Positions 9,463-17,381 of a stretch of DNA of 64,000 bases are shown piece by piece. The notes beneath the pieces are model-generated. The model was not told the origin of the DNA, searched no databases, and worked only from the letters and a program-made list of their open reading frames with translations. Position numbers and translations under genes: made by a program. Each line of letters starts with the position of its first letter. Within the stretch, counting starts at the first letter, position 1. Source of the stretch: Clostridia bacterium (GTDB lineage: Bacteria; Bacillota; Clostridia; Christensenellales; Pumilibacteraceae); assembly GCA_017623435.1 (NCBI GenBank), contig JAGAPD010000009.1:32887-96886 (forward strand). The letters are read 5' to 3'.

Positions 9463-9575
9463 TACTTTTTACACGCTTATTTTTTGATGGCGCTAGTTTT
9501 GCTGGATTTATATAAAGAAAAGAGAAAATGCTGAAAAAAAATTTTAAATACGAAAACACAGCGTCTTAAAATAGA

Positions 9576-9607
9576 AAAACGGGGCTTATGAAAAAGCCTC
9601 GTTTTTT
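9576..9607. terminator. Terminator-like hairpin in 9463-9775
   Basis: AAAACGGGGCTT (9576-9587) pairs with AAGCCTCGTTTT (9594-9605, one G:T pair) and has T runs on both strands. No gene on either strand ends into it here, so it insulates the RHS promoter from the phage-like module. The rest of 9463-9775 holds no gene that I can support. Confidence 0.65.
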
Positions 9608-9650
9608 GTTGCAAAAATTTTGAAAAAAGTCGTAAATAAAATAGTAATGT

Positions 9651-9666
9651 TGACAGACAGTTGTCA
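9651..9666 (+). promoter_or_regulatory. Palindrome ahead of sigma-like regulator
   Basis: TGACA and TGTCA form an inverted pair with a 6-base centre. It overlaps a TTGACA (9650-9655), but the nearest -10-like TATATT (9679-9684) is 23 bases away, too far for an ordinary sigma-A promoter. An operator or an activator-dependent promoter is possible. Confidence 0.35.
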
Positions 9667-9775
9667 CTTTATTTGGGGTATATTAAGGGCACGATTAACG
9701 AAAGCGCGTTTGGGGACCTCGCTTACGAATCGGAAAACGGTAAGTTTTAGTACCGATACGAAAAAGGAGAAAAAT

Positions 9776-10222
9776 ATGAAAATCTGGATACTTTTGATTT
9801 TCCGTATTGCTCCGTCGATTGAGAAGTACTTGGAAAATCTGGATAAAAGAATAAGCAAGATTGCGCTTAACGCGTTTGGCGTGACTGTAAATCAGTACGA
9901 CGAAATTCTCGCGCTGTCAATGAAGAAAGCGAAGATTACTAACCTCAGGATTATGTATAACAGGTTAGAGGACGAGCTGACGGGCGAGGAATACTTTATG
10001 TTACAGCAGTACGCGCAGGGCGAGACGGGGGATCAGATCAGCAAGAGTTTAGACATCAAGCTCAGCTTGACCTACAAAAGACTGTATAAGGCAATAAAGA
10101 AAGCGGAGCTTGCGCTACTTCGTGCGGGCTTTGACGAACAGCGTATGGAAAAGGATTACCTTCCGTTTTCCTTTGTGTCGGGCGCTATCAACGTACTTAA
10201 AGCCAAAACGAGAATGAAATAA
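9776..10222 (+). CDS. Sigma region 4-like regulator of phage module
   Basis: This 148-residue basic protein has a sigma-70 region 4-like helix-turn-helix at about residues 67-112: LTGEEYFMLQQYAQGETGDQ, then SLTYKRLYKAI as recognition helix. Similar small proteins control late or packaging genes in phages of Gram-positive bacteria. I chose the ATG at 9776 because AAAAAGGAG lies 7 bases upstream; an in-frame ATG at 9620 has no ribosome binding site and would add 52 residues of atypical sequence. It is separated from the terminase gene by a minus-strand gene and abuts that gene tail to tail. No standard sigma-A promoter is visible before the terminase, so this protein may act there. Its role is inferred. 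Confidence 0.65.
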   Translation: MKIWILLIFRIAPSIEKYLENLDKRISKIALNAFGVTVNQYDEILALSMKKAKITNLRIMYNRLEDELTGEEYFMLQQYAQGETGDQISKSLDIKLSLTYKRLYKAIKKAELALLRAGFDEQRMEKDYLPFSFVSGAINVLKAKTRMK

Positions 10223-10948
10223 CTATCTTCTTTGCTCGTTCTCGGGGCGGTGAAAAATCAGATACATTACTACTAAAACGGGCAAGCACAGCGAAACGAT
10301 AATCACGATTTCACGCACGTCAGAATAGGATTGCTCACTAATTTGTTCGTAGTCGTCGTCAGGCGTATTTTCTACGGGAGGCTCTACACGCTCGATAACG
10401 TTTTCTTTAATGGGGAGCGCGTCTGCGTATAGAGTATAAATATATCCTCGCACGGTGGAAGTGCCTTTATTGAATCGCACGTAATACCACTCGTCGCCCA
10501 ACGCGCCCACCTGCGCCTGACCGTTGACTTTGCCGTAGTAGTACACGCTGTCACCGCTCTCAAGCTCGGCAATCACGTTATCGTAAATTGAAGTAGGGGA
10601 AAGTCGCACGTTGACCTCGTGGCCGTCGTTGGTGGCGGTGAGGACGTTGTTTTCGGCGAATTTATACTTGGGTTCATAATCTACGAACTCAAGTTTTTGT
10701 GATGCGACGAAACCCTCGATATCAAGATAACTGACGGGTACGTACCCCTCCGTTTCTTCGCCCGTGACTACTACGAAGTAGTTTTTTGGTAGCGAAGTGA
10801 CTGCCGAGTAACCGCCTGCGTCGCCGTGGTAAAGAACGGCGTCCTCTTTTATAAGCGCGTAGGTAAGCGTGCTTGCTTTTGCCGTATCGGTAGAACAAGG
10901 GGAAAGGGCGAGGACGCAAAATATTAAAAGAATACACAATTTTTTCAT
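10223..10948 (-). CDS. Exported SH3-domain protein with C-terminal membrane anchor
   Basis: This 241-residue protein has a signal peptide (1-25), two bacterial SH3-like domains (about 27-85 and 95-180), a Pro/Asp/Glu linker, and a C-terminal membrane segment (about 213-231) followed by a basic tail. SH3b domains usually bind peptidoglycan, so this is probably a wall-facing protein held by its C-terminus. It lies inside the phage-like module on the opposite strand, and its stop codon abuts the stop of the regulator gene. There is no ribosome binding site: TATAAT (10960-10955) stands six bases before the ATG, which suggests a leaderless mRNA. A role in release or receptor masking is possible but unproven. 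Confidence 0.75.
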   Translation of the reverse strand: MKKLCILLIFCVLALSPCSTDTAKASTLTYALIKEDAVLYHGDAGGYSAVTSLPKNYFVVVTGEETEGYVPVSYLDIEGFVASQKLEFVDYEPKYKFAENNVLTATNDGHEVNVRLSPTSIYDNVIAELESGDSVYYYGKVNGQAQVGALGDEWYYVRFNKGTSTVRGYIYTLYADALPIKENVIERVEPPVENTPDDDYEQISEQSYSDVREIVIIVSLCLPVLVVMYLIFHRPENEQRR

Positions 10949-11022
10949 AGCCTTATTATAGCGAATTTGCGAGGTCGTAAAAGCAAAAAAGAAGTAGAAA
11001 AAACACTAATTACGGAGAAATT

Positions 11023-12462
11023 ATGACGGACAAAGAGATTATAAAGAAAATACGAGCGCTTGAAATAAAAGAGAAAATTTTGCACAGGAACAACCGTATT
11101 TTTCATTATAATACGGGCGAGAAAATTCACCGTAAGCAACTTGCTTTTCATAAGTGTCAAAAGCGTAACAGGTGGGTTTTTGGTGGTAACAGGTCGGGCA
11201 AAACGGAGTGTGGCGCGGTGGAGACGGTGTGGATGGCGCGAGGAATTCACCCCTATCGAAAAAACCGTGAAAACACGGAAGGCTGGGTGGTTTCGGTGTC
11301 GCGCGAAGTACAGCGTGACGTAGCCCAGCGCAAAATTTTGTATTACCTCAACCCCGACTGGATAGCGGACGTCGTTATGGTTTCGGGCAAAAGCTCTAAC
11401 CCCGAGGGTGGAGTTATCGACTACATTGCGGTCAAAAACGTTTTTGGCGGAATAAGCAGGATAACCTTTAAGAGCGCGGAAATGGGTAGAGAAAAGTTTC
11501 AGGGCGCGTCGCTTGACTACGTTTGGTTTGACGAAGAACCGCCCGAGGATATTTATAACGAGTGCAGAATGAGAGTCGTGGACAGAAGGGGCGACGTTTT
11601 CGGCACGATGACGCCCCTAAAAGGCATAACCTTCGTTTACAATCGCATTTACCTCAACGAAACGAACGATCCTAACGTCTGGCATATTTTTATGGAGTGG
11701 AAGGACAATCCCTATCTTGACGAAAAGGAGATTGATAGCGTTTCCGCCTCGCTCACGGCAGAAGAGCTTGACCGCAGAAGGTATGGACGCTTTACCGCAA
11801 ACAAGGGACTCGTGTATCCCGAGTTTGACGAAAGCGTTCACGTTATCGCGCCCTTTCCCGTCCCCAAGGAATGGTACGATAATATTTCCATTGATCCCGG
11901 GCTTAACAATCCGCTGTCCTGCCACTTTTACGCCACCGACGGCGACGGAGTGGTTTACGTCATTGCCGAGCATTACGAGCAGGGCAAAAGCGTTTCTTAC
12001 CACGCACAAAAAATCAAGGAAATTGCGGACAGATTAGGCTGGCAAAGAGATAGTAAGGGCAGGCTTTGCTCGCTTATCGACAGCGCGGCGAATCAGCGTA
12101 CGCTTGCGTCAAGTAAGTCGGTTGCCGAGCTTTTTTACGACGAGGGAATACTCGTAAACACGCGCGTAAACAAGGACGTTTTCAGCGGAATAAACAGGGT
12201 GAAAGATTATCTTCGTCCACTTTCTTCGCCCGACAGACCAAAGCTTTTTATCTTTTCTTCGTGCGTAGAGATGATACGCGAGTTAAAGGGCTACTGGTGG
12301 GGCGAGGGGGATAATCCGCGCAAGGTCAACGACCACGCGTGTGATGAGCTCCGTTACATGATTATGTCCCGTCCCGAGCCGTATATTGAGAAGAAAACGG
12401 AGAGCGAAATTTCGCTGGACAAAGCAAGGCTTATACGCAAATTAGGCAGGAGATCAAGATGA
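11023..12462 (+). CDS. terL: Phage terminase large subunit
   Basis: This 479-residue DNA-packaging motor pumps phage DNA into proheads and cuts concatemers. The ATPase domain shows Walker A GGNRSGKT (54-61) and Walker B LDYVWFDEEP (164-173) with catalytic Glu 171, then the coupling motif GTMTP (194-198). The RNase H-like nuclease domain has acidic residues in SIDPG (Asp 291), LIDSAANQ (Asp 353) and NDHACDE (Asp 437, Asp 441). All expected catalytic residues are present, so the protein looks intact. It opens a tightly packed plus-strand operon, and its last codon overlaps the next start (ATGA). No recognisable sigma-A promoter lies in the 74 bases upstream. Confidence 0.92.
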   Translation: MTDKEIIKKIRALEIKEKILHRNNRIFHYNTGEKIHRKQLAFHKCQKRNRWVFGGNRSGKTECGAVETVWMARGIHPYRKNRENTEGWVVSVSREVQRDVAQRKILYYLNPDWIADVVMVSGKSSNPEGGVIDYIAVKNVFGGISRITFKSAEMGREKFQGASLDYVWFDEEPPEDIYNECRMRVVDRRGDVFGTMTPLKGITFVYNRIYLNETNDPNVWHIFMEWKDNPYLDEKEIDSVSASLTAEELDRRRYGRFTANKGLVYPEFDESVHVIAPFPVPKEWYDNISIDPGLNNPLSCHFYATDGDGVVYVIAEHYEQGKSVSYHAQKIKEIADRLGWQRDSKGRLCSLIDSAANQRTLASSKSVAELFYDEGILVNTRVNKDVFSGINRVKDYLRPLSSPDRPKLFIFSSCVEMIRELKGYWWGEGDNPRKVNDHACDELRYMIMSRPEPYIEKKTESEISLDKARLIRKLGRRSR

Positions 12463-12746
12463 GTAAAAACGTGACGAATAAACTAAACCGCGCTATACGT
12501 CGTAAGGCGTTTGGGTACGAAACGAGCGAAACGGTGGAAGAATACGCACTCGTTGACGGCGAGATGACTATGGTCAAAAAGAAGGTCAGCACCAAGGAAA
12601 TTCCGCCTGATACGACGGCTATGAAAATGCTACTTGATTTAAGCGTAGACACGGACGACGAGATGAGCGAGGAAGAGGTTAAAAGAGAAAAAATCAGGCT
12701 AATCAGACTTTTAATGGAGGGATTAAATGAAACTTCTGAAAAGTGA
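12459..12746 (+). CDS. Small phage protein next to terL
   Basis: This 95-residue, highly charged protein starts in the ATGA overlap with the terL stop. It has a basic N-terminus (NKLNRAIRRKAFGYE) and an acidic C-terminal half. Similar small proteins sit beside terminase genes in clostridial prophages and may serve as or with a small terminase subunit. I see no helix-turn-helix strong enough to claim that, so the function stays open. Confidence 0.6.
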   Translation: MSKNVTNKLNRAIRRKAFGYETSETVEEYALVDGEMTMVKKKVSTKEIPPDTTAMKMLLDLSVDTDDEMSEEEVKREKIRLIRLLMEGLNETSEK

Positions 12747-12948
12747 AGAAAAAAGAAAATGTGAGATGGGCAATTGTAAGAACAGGGCGTCTTACGTGAT
12801 CAGGCTGGAGCGAATGGGGATAAAGAGCGTTTTGTTCGTGTGCGAGCATTGTTTACGCGACCTTTACAAGCTCATTGGCGAGGAAATCGTGCCCAAAAGT
12901 ATTGAAACTTTACGCTTGCGTGGAGCGCAAACCACGAAAGGAGCATAA
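12727..12948 (+). CDS. Small zinc-finger-like phage protein
   Basis: This 73-residue protein has two cysteine pairs, CEMGNC near residue 13 and CEHC near residue 41, arranged as a treble-clef or zinc-ribbon-like fold. It overlaps the previous gene by 20 bases and has GGAGG (12716-12720) before its ATG. It ends directly before the portal gene. A DNA- or protein-binding role in packaging or gene control is plausible; I cannot name the family. Confidence 0.6.
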   Translation: MKLLKSEEKRKCEMGNCKNRASYVIRLERMGIKSVLFVCEHCLRDLYKLIGEEIVPKSIETLRLRGAQTTKGA

Positions 12949-14817
12949 ATGGATAAGCAGTTTATAGAAGATATCGTAGCAGAAGTCAAAAAGGACTACG
13001 AGCAACGCGCTTTGTCGCGCCGTCAGTTCGAGTCGCAATGGCAGCTTAACGCCAACTTCGTTATAGGCAATCAGTATTGCAGAATAGGTGCTCACGGCGA
13101 CGTTGAGGATACCGAAAAGGATTATTACTGGCAGGAGAGAGAAGTGTTCAATCACTTATCCACTATCGTGGAAACGAGGCTTGCTAAGCTTGCGAGGGTG
13201 CGACCGAAAATGAGCGTTTTGCCGGCAAGCAACGACGAGGGCGATATCAAAACAGCAAAGGTTTCGTCCAAGATTTTGGCGTCGGCGTGCGCAAAACTGG
13301 AAATGGACGAGCTTATAAGCAAGGCGACTATGTGGTCGGAGCTAACTGGTAGCGCGTTTTATAAAATAGGTTGGAATAACTTAGGCGGTAAATGCGTGGG
13401 CGCGGACGAGCAGGGAAAACCCGTGTTTGAGGGCGAAATAAGCGTGGACGTATGTCCGCCTTACGAGATTTTCCCCGATTCGCTGGTGTGCGGAAACTTG
13501 GACGAGTGCAACAGTATTATTCACGCAAAGGCGGTGCACGTGGAGGACGTTTTTGCTATTTGGGGCAAGAAGGTAAAACCGGAGAGCACGGACGTAGTGG
13601 CGCTGGACGGCATAGGCGTTATCGGTGGACTGGGGCTTGCAAGCGCCATTGCAAAGGTGGGGCGCGAAAGCAAGGAGGACAGGGTAATCGTGATTGAGCG
13701 TTACACTCGTCCGACCGTAAAAAAGCCTAACGGCGAGCTTGTGATCGTTGCAGGCAACCAGTTGCTTTATTACGGCGAGCTTCCCTACGAAAACGGAGTG
13801 GACGGTCAGCGCACTTTTCCCTTCGTTCAACAAAATTCGCTTAACCGTGCAGGCTCGTTTTTCGGCTCGTGCATGGTGGAGCGCACTATTCCTATTCAGC
13901 GCGCGTACAACGCGGTCAAGAACCGTAAGCACGAGTTTCTTAACCGTATCGCTATGGGAGTTTTGGCGGTAGAAGACGGATCGGTGGATACCGAAAATTT
14001 GGAAACGGAAGGTCTATCGCCCGGCAAAATTCTCGTTTACCGTCAGGGTAGTAACGCGCCGAGGTTCATGAGTCCGGGCTCAGTTCCTGCCGACTTTACG
14101 GTAGAAGAGCAAAGGCTTTTGTCCGAGTTCGTGGACGTGAGCGGAATAAGTGAAATTATGCGCTCGTCCTCCGTGCCCTCGACCGTCACGAGTGGCGTTG
14201 CAATTCAAATGCTCGTCGAGCAAGACGACACGCGTTTAGCGGTGACGGCGGAAAACGTAAAGCGCGCGATAAGAAAAACGGCAAAGCAGATGCTCCGTCT
14301 TTACCGTCAGTTTGCAAGTGAAACCAGACTTTCACGTTGCGTTGGAGATAGTGGCGAAATTGAGCTTATCAGTTGGTCGGCAAGCGACGTAAGTTGCGAC
14401 GATATTAGATTTGACACGGAAAACGAAATCAATTCCACTATCGCAACCAAGCAAAGTTTGATGTTTGACCTTCTTAAAGCAGGTCTTCTTCACGACGAAA
14501 ACGGCAAGATCAACGCTCAGACGCGCTACAAAATTTTGGACGCGTTCGGCTACGGCGGATGGGAGCAAACGCAGGACGTTAACGCGCTTCACGTTGCCCG
14601 TGCAGGCAAAGAAAATTTGCTTATTGATAGCGATGAAGTGGAGGTTAGCGAGGTGGATAATCACGCGCTTCACGTGGACGAGCACACCAAGTATTTTCTT
14701 GGAAGTGAGTTTAACGCGCTTTGCGAGAAAAAGCCGGCGCTTAAAGAAAAAATGCTCGAACATATTCGCCGTCACAAAGTTTTCGAGCGCACGCTTAAGC
14801 AGGCGGAAGGAGAGTAA
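12949..14817 (+). CDS. Phage portal protein, podovirus/P22-like
   Basis: The 622-residue protein is predicted to form the dodecameric portal through which DNA enters and leaves the capsid. The sequence shows the podoviral portal pattern: an N-terminal helix pair (residues 1-30), WQLNANFVIGNQY, a hairpin segment with RLAKLARVRPKMSVLP (about 79-94), the clip/wing region with VCPPYEIFPDS, and a helical crown/tunnel part with RAYNAVKNRKHEFLNR. Position between the terminase and capsid genes supports the call. AAAGGAG lies before the ATG. The protein is full length, with no sign of decay. Confidence 0.85.
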   Translation: MDKQFIEDIVAEVKKDYEQRALSRRQFESQWQLNANFVIGNQYCRIGAHGDVEDTEKDYYWQEREVFNHLSTIVETRLAKLARVRPKMSVLPASNDEGDIKTAKVSSKILASACAKLEMDELISKATMWSELTGSAFYKIGWNNLGGKCVGADEQGKPVFEGEISVDVCPPYEIFPDSLVCGNLDECNSIIHAKAVHVEDVFAIWGKKVKPESTDVVALDGIGVIGGLGLASAIAKVGRESKEDRVIVIERYTRPTVKKPNGELVIVAGNQLLYYGELPYENGVDGQRTFPFVQQNSLNRAGSFFGSCMVERTIPIQRAYNAVKNRKHEFLNRIAMGVLAVEDGSVDTENLETEGLSPGKILVYRQGSNAPRFMSPGSVPADFTVEEQRLLSEFVDVSGISEIMRSSSVPSTVTSGVAIQMLVEQDDTRLAVTAENVKRAIRKTAKQMLRLYRQFASETRLSRCVGDSGEIELISWSASDVSCDDIRFDTENEINSTIATKQSLMFDLLKAGLLHDENGKINAQTRYKILDAFGYGGWEQTQDVNALHVARAGKENLLIDSDEVEVSEVDNHALHVDEHTKYFLGSEFNALCEKKPALKEKMLEHIRRHKVFERTLKQAEGE

Positions 14818-14822
14818 AAAGT

Positions 14823-15230
14823 ATGGAAAAAGACAAGAAAGTTTTGCGAGTAAAAAGCGCAAATCCGCTAGAGAAAGCTTACAAAGCGCTTGAGGCGGAG
14901 TTCACCAAAAGATGTCAGGCGTTGGCGATTTTGCGTGAAGAAAACGAAAGCTTAAAACGCACCGTTAGTGACCTTACGTCAAAAATCGAGGGTAACGTAT
15001 GCCCCGATTACGAACAAATTATGGCTGACGAGCGTTTTTTGAGCGAGTACGCGTTAAAATGCGAGCGCTTGCGAACGATGATTATTAAGGACTACTTAAA
15101 GAGTTTAAGTTCGCACAACGCGGTTAGCGTGCTTCGCGGTGGCGTGGGCGAGAGTGCGCTCACTCCCGTAAACAAACCTAAAAGCCTTGCCGAGGCTAAA
15201 AAATTGGCAGAAATAATTATCAACGGTTAA
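14823..15230 (+). CDS. Coiled-coil protein, candidate head scaffold
   Basis: This 135-residue protein has a strongly helical, charged N-terminal half (about residues 14-57, heptad-like) and a second helix that includes RLRTMIIKDYLKSL. Its place between portal and major capsid genes, its size and its coiled coil all fit a capsid scaffolding protein. Sequence similarity alone would not identify it. Confidence 0.55.
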   Translation: MEKDKKVLRVKSANPLEKAYKALEAEFTKRCQALAILREENESLKRTVSDLTSKIEGNVCPDYEQIMADERFLSEYALKCERLRTMIIKDYLKSLSSHNAVSVLRGGVGESALTPVNKPKSLAEAKKLAEIIING

Positions 15231-15258
15231 TAACGACCTAAAAAATGGAGGAAAAATT

Positions 15259-16425
15259 ATGGTAACTATTACTAATGCGGAAAACGCGTTAAAAACTATT
15301 TATCTTGGTGCGGTGACTGAACTTCTTAACACGAAGGCAAATCCCCTTTTGTCCAAGATCGAACAAACTAGCGTAGACGTTTGGGGTAAGGACGTTCGTA
15401 CCGCTGCAAGAGTGGGTATCAACGGCGGTATCGGAGCAGGCGACGAGTCGGGCAATCTTCCCGGCGCGTACGGTAGCAACTACATTCAGTTCGTGTCCAC
15501 GCTTAAAAACCTTTACGGTCAGATTGAAATCTCGGACAAGGCTATTCGTGCGTCGGCTGACGGCAAGGGCGCTTTTACCGACCTGCTTAACAGCGAGCTT
15601 GAAAGCTTGCTTTCTGCGTCCAAGTTTAACCTTGGCAGAATGCTTTACGGCGACGGTAGCGGTAAGCTTTGCTCCGTCAGCGCTATGATCAGCGGTGGCG
15701 CGTATCCCGTGTCGTCCACGCGTAACCTTATCGAAGGAATGGTAGTGGACGTTTATACCGCAGGAGGTAGCTTGGTGGTTAGCGGGCTTCGCATCGCGTA
15801 CGTTAACCGCGACGCAAACACCGTAACCTTTGCCGGCACGGTAAGCGCGACTATAAACGACGGCAACGTTATGTATATTCAGGGCAGTAAGGACAAGGAA
15901 ATTACCGGACTTGGCGCGATTTTTGATAAGAGTAAAACGCTTTACGGACTGGATAGAAACGCGTATCCCTTCCTTGCGCCTTACGAAAAAGCGGTAAACG
16001 CGGACATTGACGAGATCACTATTCAAAAGGCGATTGACCGTCTTGAATACAACGCGAATTCCACCGTTGACTTCATCGCCGTTTCCGCGGACGTGAAGTA
16101 CGCTTATCAGGAATATATGAAACAGTTTAAGCGCAACGTGGACGTTATGGAGCTTTCGGGCGGATATAAGACGCTTTCGTATAACGGAATTCCTTTCGTT
16201 TACGACCGCTTTATCGAGGACGGCACTATGTACCTTCTCGACACTTCCGCGTTCAAGCTTCATCAGCTTTGCGACTGGAGATATCTTGAAAACGAGAACG
16301 GCAAGATTTTGCGTCAGACTCAGGGCAAGCCTACCTACACGGCTACGCTCGTAAAGTACTGCGACCTTATCTGCTCGCGTCCCAACGGTCAGGCAAAGCT
16401 TACCGGCTTTAATACCGAGGCGTAA
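15259..16425 (+). CDS. Phage major capsid protein
   Basis: This 388-residue protein is the probable HK97-fold shell subunit. Features that fit are an N-terminal helix, the early GKDVRTAARVGINGG region, a glycine-rich E-loop-like stretch (GAGDESGNLPGAYG), a long central helix (FTDLLNSELESLLSASKFNL), and a C-terminal A-domain with alternating strands and VKYCDLIC near the end. AATGGAGG precedes the ATG. Gene order terL, portal, scaffold-like, capsid is standard for tailed phages. The gene is intact. Confidence 0.85.
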   Translation: MVTITNAENALKTIYLGAVTELLNTKANPLLSKIEQTSVDVWGKDVRTAARVGINGGIGAGDESGNLPGAYGSNYIQFVSTLKNLYGQIEISDKAIRASADGKGAFTDLLNSELESLLSASKFNLGRMLYGDGSGKLCSVSAMISGGAYPVSSTRNLIEGMVVDVYTAGGSLVVSGLRIAYVNRDANTVTFAGTVSATINDGNVMYIQGSKDKEITGLGAIFDKSKTLYGLDRNAYPFLAPYEKAVNADIDEITIQKAIDRLEYNANSTVDFIAVSADVKYAYQEYMKQFKRNVDVMELSGGYKTLSYNGIPFVYDRFIEDGTMYLLDTSAFKLHQLCDWRYLENENGKILRQTQGKPTYTATLVKYCDLICSRPNGQAKLTGFNTEA

Positions 16426-16427
16426 AA

Positions 16428-16766
16428 ATGATAGGCAAGGGCTAAGAAGTAGTTGACGATTTGTACGATATTGCAAAGCGAATCAAAGAAATTGACGGGC
16501 AGTATTTTACGTTTTATTCTTACGAAAAGAAAAGGTATGAAATTCATCACCGCGGTCAGATAGGAAATACGCTCGCCCTCGTCGTGCCGTACGACAAATT
16601 GGACGGACGAACGCTTGTCCTTGTGCAAAAATCACGCCGAGAGAGAATGGACGAATTTTTGCGCGAGACCGAAAAAGAAAACGAGATTTTGCGTAAAAAG
16701 AAGGTTTGGGAAACGGTAAAAGATATTGAAAGAGCAACGGAGAGAGCGTTCTCTTCGTCTGTGTGA
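16428..16766 (+). pseudogene. Post-capsid phage gene with in-frame TAA at codon 6
   Basis: An ATG at 16428 has GAGG (16417-16420) seven bases upstream, inside the end of the capsid gene. It opens a frame that reads MIGKG, hits TAA at 16443-16445, and then continues in the same frame for 106 codons without another stop. The downstream part (DIAKRIKEIDGQYFTFYSYE and beyond) is charged and helical at its end, and looks like a real protein. The only early in-frame restart is TTG at 16461, which would give 101 residues but has a poor ribosome binding site. A one-base change from AAA or GAA to TAA would explain it. Alternatives are reinitiation or stop-codon readthrough. Confidence 0.6.
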
Positions 16767-16771
16767 AAAAT

Positions 16772-16800
16772 AGAGCGCTCGTGCTTAATTCGGGCGCTCT
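16772..16800 (+). terminator. Hairpin inside virion operon
   Basis: AGAGCGCTCG (16772-16781) and CGGGCGCTCT (16791-16800) form a 10-bp stem, followed by TTGATTT. The T run is weak, so it may act as a partial terminator that adjusts capsid versus downstream gene expression. Confidence 0.5.
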
Positions 16801-16820
16801 TGATTTAGTCAGGAGGAATT

Positions 16821-17381
16821 ATGAAATTAAAAACTGCTATTTATTACGCGTCAATGTTTCTTGGACTTGACGAAGTGAGCGAGCTTATTGAATCGGGCGA
16901 GGTGGGCGACGAGGAGCAGGAAAAAGAAAAAGCGATTCTACTTCGTTGCGCAAACCTCGTAGTCAGCGAAATTGCGTCCGACTGGATACCGCTCAAAACG
17001 CGCGAAAGCATTACCGTTACGGGTGGCGAGATAGAGTATACCGAGCTAAAAGAAAGGGTGGTGGACGTTTACTGCATTGAAGATAAGGTAGGTAACAAGA
17101 TCGCTTTCCGCGAGCTTTACGATAGGATTATTCTTGAAAACGGCGAGTACGTTATCGAGTATTCACATCTTCCGAGTGAGATGGAAATGGAGGACGATTT
17201 GCCCTTCAAAAAGAACAGTCCAAGCGAACGAGTTATTGCTTACGGCGTTGCTTGTGAGTACAGTATTATTTCGGGCGCGGCTGAGGAGGCCAGCGTTTTT
17301 GAACAGCGCTTTACCGACGGACTTAACTGTGCAACACGCGTTAAAAAGGAGCAAAAAATCAAAAGACGGAGGTGGGCGTAA
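16821..17381 (+). CDS. Head-tail connector-like phage protein
   Basis: This 186-residue protein has an N-terminal helical region with LGLDEVSELIESGE, a central strand-rich part, and a late helical segment (SPSERVIAYGVACEYSIISG). This layout resembles gp6-like and P22 gp4-like adaptor proteins, which bind under the portal after packaging. AGGAGGAATT precedes the ATG. The stop codon directly abuts the next start. The identification rests on gene order and helix pattern. Confidence 0.55.
   Translation: MKLKTAIYYASMFLGLDEVSELIESGEVGDEEQEKEKAILLRCANLVVSEIASDWIPLKTRESITVTGGEIEYTELKERVVDVYCIEDKVGNKIAFRELYDRIILENGEYVIEYSHLPSEMEMEDDLPFKKNSPSERVIAYGVACEYSIISGAAEEASVFEQRFTDGLNCATRVKKEQKIKRRRWA

Noticed and set aside
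15289..16476. A long minus-strand reading frame opposite the capsid gene
   Set aside because: It is antisense to the major capsid gene within a plus-strand operon, with basic low-complexity translation and no start signal.
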